From Siphonodentalium dalli (lineage: Eukaryota > Mollusca > Scaphopoda > Gadilida > Siphonodentaliidae), in NCBI GenBank assembly GCA_032622095.1, contig CP136064.1:148430864-148494863 (forward strand): 64,000 nucleotides of DNA, read 5' to 3'. This document shows, in pieces, positions 22,411-33,538 of this stretch (its first letter is position 1; each line of letters begins with the position of its first letter). The translations under genes were made by a program, and so were the position numbers. Below the pieces are notes generated by a model that was not told where the DNA came from, searched no databases, and saw nothing but the letters and a program-made list of their open reading frames with translations.

Positions 22411-22614
22411 TATGTCCAGTAACTGTCTGTGGCCGAACACAGAACGCGTTTTACAAAATATCGAATAAAACACTTATTATTGGCCCGAACTCCACCAAAC
22501 TTCGTATAGTAATAGTGTGAACATGAATACACATGCCTATCAACTTTATTCGTTACATTTCCCATTATTTGGACTTGTGTTCGGTTATGTTCGGTTGTGT
22601 TCGGCTTTTATACG

Positions 22615-23048
22615 TACCGCCATATCACTATTGAGTTTCCATAAAATATTAGTTGGCAGTTACCGATTCAAATCGAAACGGTAAGTGGTAATTGACATCT
22701 GAGTTATTGTGAAGTATATTTCCGCCGTTTTTGGCGGCCATGACTCTTCTCGAGTAATCATTTAACCGAAGTACGTCAAATTATCTTTTCAACGACCTCC
22801 TAATCTACAGAAACCTCGAGCTGTTTCGTATTCAAATCAATACCGTAATAATACACAATCATCATGTTAGAAGTATTCGATTATTATGTTGATCATGCGG
22901 TTTATGATGACGTTAAAAACGCCAATTTCGGAATCGCAGTCGGACACGACTTCGGTTGTTCAGAGGCGCCCTGCATGGTCAGATGGTTGACACACACATG
23001 ATATAAAATTAATAGGCTGACTGATGAAAGATCGAGAGCAAAACGGTT
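22615..23048. other. Unassigned spacer
   Basis: No repeat pairs or coding motifs identified apart from short frames. Confidence 0.5.
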
Positions 23049-23460
23049 GCTAACACTGAAGCTAATGGGGTCGTTGTCGTAACGTTTTATACATAAATGC
23101 ACACCAGTCGGCGCGAGATTGAAACGTTAGTCATTCAGGCGTCTGCTTCAATTCATAACTATTTTTCTTCCGAAGTTCTGATAAAGGCATTCTTTTATCA
23201 CAATTATCGAAACTGCAATAAGATTGGTTATCGGTCTCATATTTTTCTTAGTATTAAACAGGGACGGAAAGAACTGCATGGTTGTTTGGTCGATGAACGG
23301 AAGAAAATAAACTTACAAAAAATATCAAAACGTGTGCATTTATGTAGAAAACACTACGACAATGACCCTGCCACACGACACTACGCGAGACTGGTGTGCA
23401 TTTATGTATAGTGTGCATCTATGTATAAAACATTACGACAACGACCCCATTAGCAACACT
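23049..23460. mobile_element. Foldback element with GGGGTCGTTGTCGTAA arms
   Basis: Left GCTAATGGGGTCGTTGTCGT (23061-23080) with ATACATAAATGCACAC is mirrored by GTGTGCATCTATGTAT and ACGACAACGACCCCATTAGC (right, ending 23454). A second, more diverged right-arm copy lies at 23334-23375 (CATTTATGTAGAAAACACTA). The ~220 bp centre has no recognised protein. Confidence 0.75.
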
Positions 23461-23511
23461 GAACAGTTGGCTGAAAACAATATCACAAAATGATTTTATT
23501 TTTAATATACC

Positions 23512-24370
23512 AATAACTTGATTTTGGAGGGCGTTATGGTTTATTAAGGTATCCAGCTAACTGGGACCTTGGCTAACTGGGACCTTGGTTAACTGGGACC
23601 TCAAGTCAGGCTAACTGGGACCTTGGCTAACTGGGACCTTCTGGCTAACTGGGACCTTGGCTAACTGGGACCTTCAGATATATTATTAATCATTTCATTA
23701 AAATCAATTTTTATTAAGTCATGAGAAAGTTAAAAACAAATGAAATGTTAACATTTTAGATAAATAACATTAAAAAAACAGTAAAAACACAATAATCTTG
23801 AAGCCACTGTGTGTTGATTTGACTGGAGTCTTAGTTTTGGTTCTTTACAGGCCGAAGTTCTGCTAAAATTTTCAATTGTGGGGGGGTGGGTTCTGCTCAA
23901 ATTTTCAATTGTTGATGACTGGTCAGTTACAAGTGAACACATAGTCCAGGCACCTTAGACATGGAAGTGGAAAAGTAAGGAAATAAATCGGGGAAAGCTG
24001 ATTTTTTTTATATTATTTTGGCCATAACTAATTAATTAATTAATTGATCTACACATGACTGCATTCCCATATGGCCTGATGGAGATTTAATAAATATAAC
24101 CAAGGTCCCAGTTAGCCAAAGGTCCCAGTTAGCCAAGGTCCCAGTTGGTCATGGTCCCAGTTAGCCAAGGTCCCAGTTAGCCCAAGGTCCCAGTTAGCCA
24201 AGGTCCCAGTTAGCTGACATTCGTTTATTAACGGCCCTCCAGAAATGATTAACAGCCCGAGGGTTCATTAAAGGCCCGAGACGAAGTCGAGGGCCTTTAA
24301 TGGCCCGAGGGCTGTTAATCATTTCTGGAGGGCCGTTAATAAACCATAACGCCCGACAAAATCAAGTTAT
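23512..24370. mobile_element. Foldback element with GGTCCCAGTTAGCC minisatellite arms
   Basis: Outer ends AATAACTTGATTTTG and CAAAATCAAGTTATT, each next to GGGCGTTATGGTTTATTAA, define it. Inside, seven copies of GCTAACTGGGACCTT (23553-23678) face seven copies of the reverse complement AAGGTCCCAGTTAGCC (24103-24218), with ~420 bp of unique AT-rich DNA between. A further palindrome (24224-24343) sits inside the right end. No transposase seen. Confidence 0.8.
24224..24343. repeat. 120 bp near-perfect palindrome
   Basis: TTTATTAACGGCCCTCCAGA ... and its complement ... TCTGGAGGGCCGTTAATAAA pair over ~53 bp, with an ~11-nt loop at GAGACGAAGTC. It is likely an insertion in the right arm of the foldback element, since the left arm lacks it. 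Confidence 0.85.
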
Positions 24371-24767
24371 TACTATTATTACCACTTTCTGAAATGAAAC
24401 CCAACTAGAACATAGATGAGTGAGTAGGCAACAATATGTCAAATGAAATACATGTAATAACTCTTTTTTTTCAAAACGATCACAATTCAAACCATGTGTC
24501 GTCTGTTCGTTGTCAAACAAATTGTCACGTGACTAATTATATTATTTACCACGAAAATAGGGACATATCTAACGAAAATTCAGTCAGAAATCTAATTTAT
24601 TCCATTTGTTAGGCAACACTTACTTGTTGTTGGTCTGTTATTACATCATTTACATCTACTACAGTAAAAGTTCAGTTTTATTCGTAATAATATACTATAA
24701 ACTTGTTTTAACAGAAATTCCGAAATCCGAAATAAGGTTGCGTTCGATTGGATTTCTAGCAAATCGC

Positions 24768-24814
24768 AAACCGGATGCGGGCCGTTAATATCGTTAACGG
24801 CCCGCATCCGGTTT
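24768..24814. repeat. Perfect 21-bp-arm hairpin
   Basis: AAACCGGATGCGGGCCGTTAA, loop TATCG, then the exact reverse complement. GGGCGTTATGG follows at once, a motif shared with the foldback ends at 23530 and 24350. Weaker outer pairs, TATTATTACCACTTT (24377) and AAAGTGGTAATAATG (24881), enclose it. Confidence 0.85.
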
Positions 24815-24899
24815 GATGCCGGGCGTTATGGCTTTTTACCGTTCGGGTAAAATACTGTTAATCTACTAGAGAACGCCCTCTAAAGTGGTAATAATGATA

Positions 24900-25605
24900 A
24901 TTAATCACGAGATCTAGTCTATGTCATTAGATTAATTTAAATAGTCTGGTGTCAAATTCATTCCATTTGATTTAGGTACCGTATGTGAGTCGTGACAGAA
25001 ATGTTCAAACTTCACTTCAGTAAATATGAAGATGCATGGATCATTGGATGTGTGATGGGGAAATGAAATTTCCTTCAAAAAGACCCATCGTTGAATTGAG
25101 TCAGCCATACATTATATACCGGTACGGTCATTTATAGGCCCACCTCTGAAAAACCTACATTTTTGTCTGCCGCTGGAGTTAATTAGGCCTATACCACTGA
25201 CACAATGTTACCATCCAATGTAGCCTAGCCTAATGTCCAGTGGAAAATGTCAAAATTTAATGGCCTTATTGCCCTTAAATTTAATACCTACTTTTTATGT
25301 GTCTTCAAAAACATAAAAAGATGTACGTGTTAGCATCCGATCCATAGATTATTACTTAAAATTTTGCTGATATAAAATTATGTTTCCGCACATCATGTGA
25401 ATTCATGCATTGATGGGCATGATTTTTTGTGATTTTAATTTCCTGAGAGTTGATCTCAGGCCTGCTTTATTCCTTGTTTGGGAAATATCAACAGACATGG
25501 TGGGTTAAATTGTATCGGTAGATATATTAATAGCCTAATAAGAGGTTAGATGGTGGGGATATAACTACTGTTTCCAAAAAACAGGCATGCTATAGCACAA
25601 TTAAT
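24900..25605. other. Unassigned AT-rich spacer
   Basis: Nothing recognised; no long frames or repeat pairs. Confidence 0.5.
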
Positions 25606-26366
25606 TATACCCCCCGCAACGAAGTTAGGGGGGGTATACTGGAGTCAGCTTGTCCGTCGTCCGTCCGTGGACACAAATTTGTCCGGAGTTTTTCTCAGTT
25701 GTTTTTTGATCAATTTCCGTGAAACTTGGCACAGACATCAACCACCATGGTAACCTGTGCACCTGCGATTATGACGTCTGTCGGACTTTCTTTGGTGGAG
25801 TTATCCCCCCCATTTTCGACTTAGAAAATTTTCGCAACAAGTATACTTTTGTCCGAGCTTTTATTCCTACATTTTTCGGTCAATTTTTTTAAAACGTGGC
25901 ACAGATATTTAGTACCATGGGAACTTGTGCACCTGCGATTATGACGTCTGTCCGACATTTTTTGGTGGAGTTATCCCCCTTTTTCGACTTAGAAACTTTT
26001 TTGCAACATGCATAATTTTGTTCGAGCTTTTATTCCTACATTTTTCGGTCAATGTTTTTTAATCTTGGCACTGATATTGAGTACCATGGGAACCTGTGCA
26101 CCTGCGATTATGACATCTGTCCGACATGTTTTGTGTGGAGTTATTCCCCTTTTTCGACTTAGAATTTTTTTCGCAACATACATAATTTTGTCCAAGCTTT
26201 TATTCCTACATTTTTTGATCAATAGGTTTAAGATTAGGGTTATGGTTGTACACCTGCAATGGGAACTGTTTATTATTTTAACTAAATGTTTACTGACATG
26301 TGAAACATCTTAGTATTTTAAAAACAGGGGGGTATCCGTAGTCCCATTGGGACAGTCACACCTCTA
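25606..26366 (-). mobile_element. Hairpin-ended tandem element F6
   Basis: The hairpin TATACCCCCCC ... GGGGGGGTATA (25606-25638) is followed by GTCCGTCGTCCGTCCGTGG. About four units of ~170 bp follow, at 25680, 25850, 26019 and 26190, with CGAGCTTTTATTCCTACAT, CACCTGCGATTATGAC and TTTTTCGACTTAGAAA. The distal end GGGGGGTATCCGTAGTCCC, with TGGGACAG, is at 26326-26350. The order is reversed relative to F4 and F5, hence - orientation. Confidence 0.85.
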
Positions 26367-26433
26367 GTTTTATATATATGGCTAAACCCCCCAGTTAATT
26401 AATGAATAAATTAACAAGAATTGCGCATTTGAT

Positions 26434-26560
26434 ACAGTAATGCCCAAAGTAATTGACCACTTAACCACAGCAGAATTATGGGTAATTTTTCAGGATTTAG
26501 TCGGAAATATGGCTTGTTGACATTCATCGGAAAGCTCTCGGCATAATTTTGGCGGCTTCA
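26434..26560. mobile_element. CAGTAATGCCC MITE, partial copy 2
   Basis: ACAGTAATGCCCAAAGTAAT and CCACTTAACCACAGCAGAAT, then TTTCAGGATTTAGTC, match the left half of the copies at 11965 and 41290. The right half is missing after ~26550. Confidence 0.7.
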
Positions 26561-26978
26561 ATTTGAAGTTCAGCATGTTTAATGCTTTTAACTTTAACAA
26601 GAGCGGCTGCTTGTCAGACAATACATATATCAAACTAAATTAAACCCAGACATGCTGTCCATCAATGCTTTAATAGCACCCCTCCAATACAGGTATCGAT
26701 GTGACAAATTCAATGCTCGTTGTAATATGAAGATTGCCAAATTTGAGAAAAACTGGTTCCTGATAGAAAGCGCTATAACTAAAAAAAAAACTTACATTTC
26801 TTGATATATACTAATCAGACTCGCGCTTTTTCCTTTAAGAATTATGTTTCCGTTCTACCTCTTACTCTCTTCAATTATAGTAATTATAGTCACCCTTCAG
26901 TTGAGTGTCGTGCTAAACCGAAACAAAAAAAGAAAGAAAAAAACTTCAAATCATTCTCTGTTGTTCATGTACTCTTGG
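26561..26978. other. Unassigned spacer
   Basis: Poly-A-rich DNA (26780-26795, 26925-26945). No feature supported. Confidence 0.5.
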
Positions 26979-27150
26979 GTGCCAAATAAACGTGCTGGCA
27001 CGCTTATTAATTTTGGAAGAATATGCTAGCCATCACTATTATTTGGTCATGATATATATAGTGAAAATGCCAGCACTATTAATAATTTTAGGGGTAAAAT
27101 CGGTAAATGTAAGCCAGCACGTTTATTCAGCCATCACGTTTATTTGGCAC
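26979..27150. mobile_element. MITE with GTGCCAAATAAACGTG ends
   Basis: GTGCCAAATAAACGTGCTGGC (one A/C difference) is mirrored by GCCATCACGTTTATTTGGCAC at 27130-27150. The 172 bp body has secondary copies (GCTAGCCATCACTATTATTTGG, GCCAGCACTATTAATAAT) that make it largely self-complementary. Confidence 0.8.
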
Positions 27151-27540
27151 CTGAGAGTATATCATGATTTCAATTACAATATAAAAGATTGCCCGATCGC
27201 CTGTTTAGGGCCACTGAATGCCCATTGATGTAAGTAAGAGTGCAAGTGTGAGCACGTGAATGAGTGTATTAAGATAATAAGAAGGATTAAGATAATCGTA
27301 AATGTCCAAATATTAAAATATATCTTAATCCGAATAGTCTAATTTGTTGGACCTACCCTAATTTTTTCACACCGTTAGCGGAAACATACCGGTACTATCT
27401 TTTTTTTTGGCTTTATCTAAATTCAGGTATTTGGTCCCAGCAATTTTCTATTGCTCCTGCTGACCTTGCTTCTTCTGACCTTCATACTGAATTTAAAGGC
27501 TGAACTTGAACTTTTACCCATTTCACTCATATCTGGGAAT

Positions 27541-28679
27541 CAGGGTTGGGGTAATCGTAATCAAAGTAATCGATTACAAAATTTGGAGTAATCATCTGTA
27601 ATCAGTAATCATGACATTTCTTGATTACAAGTAATTGTAATCGTAATCGAATACTTTCAAAAGTACCTGTAATCATGATTACATTTTGATTACTTTTACC
27701 AAAATATCCATATGGATGGCTATTGTATAATCAGTCTCATACTTTGGTACTGTGGAGTGTGCAACGATACAAACAACATATTAGAAAGTTATTACAATTC
27801 TGTCATTTGTTATGTCAGTGGTACAGTGTATGTACATTCTGGCAGTGGACACAGAAAACAACACACAAATGTTGAATACAGCATGAATGGCAATAAACTT
27901 GTGATACAGACAATGAAATGTTCTAATATGAATAAATAGGCTAGGATTAAATTGAATTGGGACTGCTGCAGACAATGGCTGTAAGAGTCACACTAGTACA
28001 ATAGGGCTAATTAACTGAACAAAGCAGGTGTGATGTACACAGGTAGACCTAATTAGCTGGTTTGTCATTTACTGCACTCATTGAGTTAAGCTGCATTTAA
28101 TTCTCATCAGGATTAACAACCGATGATCATCAAATAAATCTTAGTGTTATCTTCATTGTGTTGGGTATTGAATCTAACAGAACATGAAAATAATTTCTAA
28201 ATTTTTCTAGTGATATTTTCATAAATATTATACGCTAGTTTAAATCCATGTAAGAAAATTAAAAATATATTAAAATATATTACATAAATAAATACACATA
28301 AAACATAATGTATTCCCAATAAGTTGGTGCATAACTTCATGTTGAAACCTTTCCAATACATGTAAATGTAAAAAGTTTATATGTTTATCATTGCTTGCTT
28401 CTTTCTATTGTTTCAGTCGTTTCTATTTTCCATGTTATGCAGTGATGTCTTTATTCAATCAAATTTGATGTGTTATTTTTAATTATTTCATTATTTATTC
28501 CTATGCGATCAAAATGGTTGGAAACTAACAATTGCAATCAGATGTAATCGAAAAGTAATTGATTACATTTACTAAAGTAATTGTAATCGATTACATAGAA
28601 AAAAATGTAATCAGTAATCGTAATCATGTAAATCAAAAGTAATTGTAATCGATTACATTGGCATGTAATCACCAATCCG
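27541..28679. mobile_element. hAT-like element with GTAATCGATTAC-rich ends
   Basis: It starts CAGGGTTGGGGTAATCG and ends, reversed, CGGATTGGTGATTACATG. The first ~150 and last ~150 bp are packed with TAATCGATTAC, GTAATC and CAAAGTAATC in both orientations. The ~850 bp AT-rich centre has one 75-codon frame (27712-27939) without known motifs. A CAGGGTTGG start suggests hAT. The flanking 8 bp do not match, so the ends may have decayed. Confidence 0.6.
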
Positions 28680-29690
28680 ATTCGATGGTCCTCATATAAT
28701 CAGATTCCATTAACAACATTTTTAGAAATGCGCTTCAGTTATCTGAATTGATTAATTGTCCAAAAATAATGCTAACCACTGCCAACTATAGTATAAAATC
28801 GCCCGAAATGTGTTCTTTAACAACATGATGTTCGGCGAAATTTGGCCTTATTGTCAAAAGAAAGCCTCTTGATTTTAGAGTTATCCATCTTCATCTGCAA
28901 TTTGGTCCAAGTCCATCAGCTCGTCGACTGGGCCACTATTAATTCTCGATGGTGAAAAGGAAAAGATTTCAAAAATCGATATCTAATAACTGTCAGCTTT
29001 GATAGGTGGGTTCCTTGACTCAATCAAAATTTGTTTACCCCAGAATCCAAATAAATAATAATTGGATTATGCATCTTTAATATAATTTTCATTTGGCATA
29101 ACAAAATTAAATGACAAGTCCAACACAAAATAACCGTTATTCGTATTATGCCAGGGTTTTGAATATACAGTATAAATTTTAACCAGCCAAAAGTAGGAAC
29201 ACTTTTATTGACAGAAAATCATGACGTTGTTTTGTCATGTCCCTATTCCATGGAATTTGGAAAACTCATAGTAAAATTAATTTACATGTATCTTATACCA
29301 GTTTGATGTTATACTCAATTAGTCCGGGAGCTAATAGGGGTACTCTTGCACCCTCCCCCCTGGAACTTAACTTCACCGCACTCATTTTGTTTCTTAGTAC
29401 AGTGGACAAACTCAAAAAGCTCACTAGTTAGAAGTAGGAGTTTAGTCCATCGGCACCACACACAGGCTTGTGATACACCATTTTGAAGGTTATGACATTG
29501 TGCACCGGATAGGACCCGGTGTGAAATATACAAATAATGCAAAAGATGATTTTGAGAGGTTTAAGCGGTAAAAATCGCTATTTTTTATAAATGCGGCTAA
29601 AAGCGACACAATTGTAGAGAAACGCGATTTTTTTACGCCAAGATATTGTATTTTACATACTTCTATATTTCCTATATGATAGTGCTCGAT
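28680..29690. other. Intergenic DNA without clear features
   Basis: Short frames only. 29310-29370 has a C-rich stretch (CCCTCCCCCCTGG). No splice-flanked exon recognised. Confidence 0.4.
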
Positions 29691-30330
29691 TTCGTTGAAA
29701 GTTATGAGATTTTTTGTAAAAATGGACCAAAAAAAACAGATGGAATTTTTTTTATACGGAGTTATTAACCCTTTTCGACTTAGAAAATTTCAATAATTTA
29801 TTTTATTTCTTTAACAAAGCGGCATCGACTTGCCACGTTTTTGGCGGACACTGTGGTCAGCGGACCTTTTATTTTTGTGGATCAGTCATATCAAGATCCA
29901 GGTTGAGTTTGAATTTAACTATGGACTTTTTTGGACTATTTTTCTTTGGTTTCCGGATGATAACTATGATAAATAAAAAATTTTTTTTACTGAGTTTATT
30001 AACCCTTTTCGACTTGGAAAATTTCAACATTTTTTTTAATTTCTTTAACAAAGCGGCATCGACTTGCCACGTTTTTGGGGGACACTGTGCAGGGATAATC
30101 TTGGGCAGGGATAATCTGATTCAGTTGTGCTTTGGTTTAACTTTGGTGATAGCACAGCTTTGGGAAAAGGATACTGACTTAGTAGTACTGGTTTCGTCCA
30201 TTCATTTTAACCAAAGTTATAGCCTTGGGAATTTCTTATTTTGGTGTCTGTATGAAAATTTCAGCTTGTAACTTGGGCATGGATCATCACCTTTGGTTGT
30301 GCTTAGGTGTTTTGATAGCCCAGTTTAGGG
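29690..30330 (+). repeat. Diverged tandem duplication with the CGACTTAGAAA core
   Basis: TTATTAACCCTTTTCGACTT at ~29762 and ~29996 begins two copies (~234 bp apart), each with TTTAACAAAGCGGCATCGAC and TTGCCACGTTTTTGG. The core is shared with F6, F7 and F9. No terminal hairpin was found. Confidence 0.65.
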
Positions 30331-30833
30331 GGAAAGGTTACCCACTTCTTGGATCCATCCATACAAATATTTAGTATTGCACACTCTCTAAATTGAGCAT
30401 ATGCCACACTTGGTGTTTCATTTGTTTGTCCAGATGTATATTCACTGATTTCAAGTCGGCGCTATTGGCCTTTCATTGTGAATAGTTATTTATTCTGTTC
30501 TAAATTGAATAACGATTTTGATTGTTGTAGTCGGTATGGTCAAACGTATGGCCTATGTGTAAAATTTACGGTGATTGTGATCGCGGCCTCTTGTTTACTT
30601 AATCATAGTTTTTGCATTGTCCAAATGATAATTTGATAAATATTGAACAGAATTTCTTGAAATTTGGTATGTGCTTCACATTTGAGAAAATGCAGGCCAA
30701 GTTTGATTATACCTCTTTTTCAACTGCCACCTCGTTTTGTGGGACATGGGATCTGTGACCTTTTATTAATATTGGATGTCTTGTTTCTGAAGTTTCTCTT
30801 TTGTTACCTGATATAATATTTTGTCTTCCTCAG

Positions 30834-31042
30834 TGAAAAAACAAATATGAGGTTTCAAAGTCATAAAACCTTCAAGAAAAAAGGTGAAGCTGTATTTAAG
30901 TTGTCTGACTGTGGAGGAGATGGAGAAAGCAGTGGGAAGTTCCTTTGCGGTTTCTGTGACCTGGATTTTACCCTTGGATCAGCAAAGGATCTAATATCAC
31001 ATACACAACTAGTTCATGTAAACAACGGCGTCTTTGTTGGAG
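30834..31042 (+). CDS. Zinc-finger gene, exon A (C2H2 finger)
   Basis: The exon lies between a pyrimidine-rich acceptor (TTTTGTCTTCCTCAG) and a donor (GAG|GTAATG). It enters in phase 2 and leaves in phase 1. A basic stretch (FQSHKTFKKKG) and an acidic Ser/Gly linker precede a finger reading CGFCDLDFTLGSAKDLISH then TQLVH (C-x2-C-x14-H-x4-H). The tail VNNGVFVG follows. The spacing is wider than a classical C2H2 (x12), and exon E ends with a similar H-x3-G-V tail. The exit phase fits exon B (33108) exactly. Such fingers bind DNA, RNA or protein; the target cannot be read from sequence. Earlier exons were not found. The gene is unidentified. Confidence 0.7.
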
Positions 31043-31671
31043 GTAATGACTAAGAAACAGTTCTAAGTGAATAACATATCCAGTATAACTCTCGTGAAAT
31101 TGATATATATACAGGTCTGTAGTTGAAATTTTTTCCATGCAGTTAGAAAAAACGCGTTATACCAGTCTCAAACTGCTGAGTCGGGAGATTTTTGTGCACA
31201 GGATTTCCGTGGATGAAACTACTGATGCTCCGAGATCCCGTGCTATGGTACTATATAATTAATGGGTCCCTCTGTGGATTTCATATTCTGCAATTCATTT
31301 TGATATTACGATTTTACAACGATGCACGTGTTCACATTTCCCGCCAAAACTCAATTATATTTTATAACATGTTGGCTAAAACTCTGTTCTATAGCGGCAG
31401 TCATCACTATAGTTGTTGGACTAATACAGACTATTGAACAAGCTACGCGTTCCGATTTCGTTCGAAAGATTTCGCTACCATTCACATTACGCCGCTATAA
31501 ATATCCCCTGTAGATAAACCCTGCAGTATGATGTCACAGCGCACAAATAATTTTACGATTGACAGAATATATCCTTTCAGTTTCTTTTTCACGGAAGCTA
31601 CTTGAAATTCTAAGAAATACTTAATTCAATTCTCCTTGCTAGGTATTATTGGTCAATACATAGACGCTTTT
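31043..31671 (+). other. Intron between exons A and B, proximal part
   Basis: AT-rich intron DNA with no features beyond short frames. Confidence 0.5.
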
Positions 31672-32638
31672 TATACGCCCTTTTGAAAAAAAGGCCGTAT
31701 TATAGTATTGGTCTGTCCGTCCGGGCGTCGAGCCGTCCGTCCGTCCGTCCGTCCGTCCGTTAACCTGTTGTCCGGATGATAACTTTAGTTAGAGTGAACC
31801 AAAATTAGTAAAATTCGGTATGTGGGTTTATTAGCCGAAAAGTAAGTTCAAGTTCGAATTTGGGTTCCGCCCGCCAATTTTCACCGGAGTTATGCCCCTT
31901 ATTTAACGTTTTTTGACTTAGAAAATCCTTGAAATTTGTTGTCCGGATGATAACTTTAGTATAGTTTATCGGAATGAATCCAAATTTGTTATATTACTTT
32001 CTCCCACCAAAACACAGGTCAAGTTCGAACTTGGGTTCTGTCCGACCATTTTTGGCAGAGTTATGCCCCTTTTTCGACTCAGAAAATTCAGTTTTTCTTA
32101 TGTTTTTTGGTTTCCGGATGATAACTCGATTTTGGAATGTTTATACGCAAAACCCGTATTTTTGTGGATTACATATATCGAAATACAGCTCAAGTCCGAA
32201 TTTCGTTTTAATCCGATAATTTTTGCGAGAGTTATGGCCCCTTTTTTGACGTAATTTGACTTAGAAAATCCATGAAATTTGTTGTCCGGATGATAACTTT
32301 AGTTAGAGTGAACCGATTTGGTATGTGGGTTTATTAGGAGAAAAGACAGCTCAAGTTCGAATTTGGGTTCCGTCCGCCAATTTTCACCGGAGTTACGCCC
32401 CTTATTTGACGTAATTTGACTTAGAAAATCCCTGAAATTTGTTGTCCGCATGATAACTTTACTAGAGCTTATCGGATTCAATGATAATTTGGTATATTAC
32501 TTTCTCCCACCAAAACACAGGTCAAGTTCAAATTTGAGTTCCGTCCGCCAATTTTTACCAGAGTTATGTCCCTTTTTTACCAGTTTCCGCCGACCCAAGA
32601 GAGGGCGTATATTGCACGCCCAGCGTAGCTCTTGTTAG
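31672..32638 (-). mobile_element. Hairpin-ended tandem element F7, inside intron A-B
   Basis: Hairpin TATACGCCC ... GGCCGTATTATA (31672-31703), then (GTCC)n at 31711-31765. About five units of ~170 bp begin TTGTCCGGATGATAACTTTA near 31768, 31938, 32112, 32281 and 32440, with AGAGTTATGCCCC and GACTTAGAAAAT. The distal end is GAGGGCGTATATTGCACGCC (32602). Frames here are repeat artefacts. Confidence 0.85.
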
Positions 32639-33107
32639 TGTTTAGTACAATTATACCTGTCGGAATCATATTGTAAGTTATAAATTTGTAAACGCTGTAA
32701 CTTGTTCATTTATTTATTCTTCACTCAGACAGCAGTCCTACGTGCGTAATTACATGATGAGTTGATCTGGATACCATCAACACAATTAATGCACCCACGG
32801 AAATGATCGACTTGCGTAACATACTTTGCTTTGGATTGCTTTGTGATTATCTCAGGTGCAAGGAAATGGCTACTTTTCAGTGACAAATAACAAAATGTTC
32901 ACCCAACGGGACGAACCATGGTCTTCCCATCGAGTTATATGTTTCCCCAATACGGACTCATTAAAATACCCCTGGGGAAACCCTGACTGTTCTTGTTCTC
33001 CAACACTCAATACTGGGGTATTCATTCAACATTATTTCATACATGTATTAAACTTGAAGCCTAACTATTATGTTACTAATCTAATTCTTGAATTTATTTA
33101 TTATCAG
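32639..33107 (+). other. Intron with a possible cryptic exon
   Basis: An acceptor-like TTGTGATTATCTCAG at 32839-32853 is followed by an open frame to ~33000 (QGNGYFSVTNNKMFTQRDEP ...). Entry phase from exon A would hit a stop at once, so it is not part of the A-B splice. No family match. Confidence 0.3.
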
Positions 33108-33247
33108 AATATATGATCATCCAGTGTTTGCTGAAATGTGGCACTTTTACCAAATCCAGTCACTTTCACTGTCCATATTGTGAACGCCTTACAGCTGGAA
33201 CACAAATGAAGTTTGCTGAACATCTGTTTACACACCGAGAAAAGCTG
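33108..33247 (+). CDS. Zinc-finger gene, exon B (CPYC finger)
   Basis: Acceptor TTATTTATTATCAG, donor CTG|GTAAAT; enters in phase 1 (completing a Glu codon with exon A) and leaves in phase 0. It reads LLKCGTFTKSSHFHCPYC then ERLTAGTQMKFAEHLFTH, a C-x2-C-x13-H-x3-H finger preceded by another Cys. It is the same type as the finger at the start of exon D (HCPKC-x13-H-x3-C), with the same entry and exit phases. The A-to-B order may be an ancestral two-exon module that was duplicated. Confidence 0.7.
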
Positions 33248-33538
33248 GTAAATCTGTTCTTCTACTTCTTACAGAATTTATGGTTCATAATGTGACATTC
33301 AGCCTTCTCAATGCAAAATTTTCTAAATGTACCATTACATCATATTGTTGTGGTCAGCTTAATCGGCAATTGCAACATACAGGAATTATGTTCTCTTTCA
33401 TATTTAATAGCTGTTTATACAAGATTCCAGTAATTATAATGTTAATTTATTTATTTTGACTGTAAACTGTTTACTATCAAGTTAAAGTTGGCCATTGTAT
33501 CATCCACACATTTAGTCCAAATGATCCCAGAGCATTAT

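Larger units (their letters stand above)
18774..22422 (+). mobile_element. Inner MULE element B with ~300 bp terminal inverted repeats
   Basis: Ends are TTACTGGACATAATTCATAG (left) and the complement ending TATGTCCAGTAA (right). Similarity runs inward to ~19070 and ~21970. Both arms contain CTACTAAACAACGAACAC, several AACGAACACAAACGAACATA copies and GTGAAATTTGGTTTGTGGGT. The interior carries a + strand transposase relic in two pieces (19480-19575 and 21334-21640), split by another transposon. The right arm is further broken by a 168 bp palindromic MITE. Confidence 0.8.
16942..22614. mobile_element. Outer MULE-like inverted-repeat unit
   Basis: 16942-17069 and 22484-22614 are inverted repeats of ~130 bp. 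Both carry GAACACAACCGAACATAACC, GTCCAAATAATGGGAAA and ACGAAGTTTGGTGGAGTT. They are cousins of the inner arms at 18774 and 22422, which have CGAACACAAACGAACATAAA. The - strand transposase at 18155-18749 may belong to this outer unit, interrupted by the inner MULE. The pairing is inferred from sequence; target duplications were not found. Confidence 0.6.

Noticed and set aside
32854-33005. Possible extra exon after TTATCTCAG
   Set aside because: Entry in the phase required by exon A gives an immediate stop, and no donor or homology supports it.
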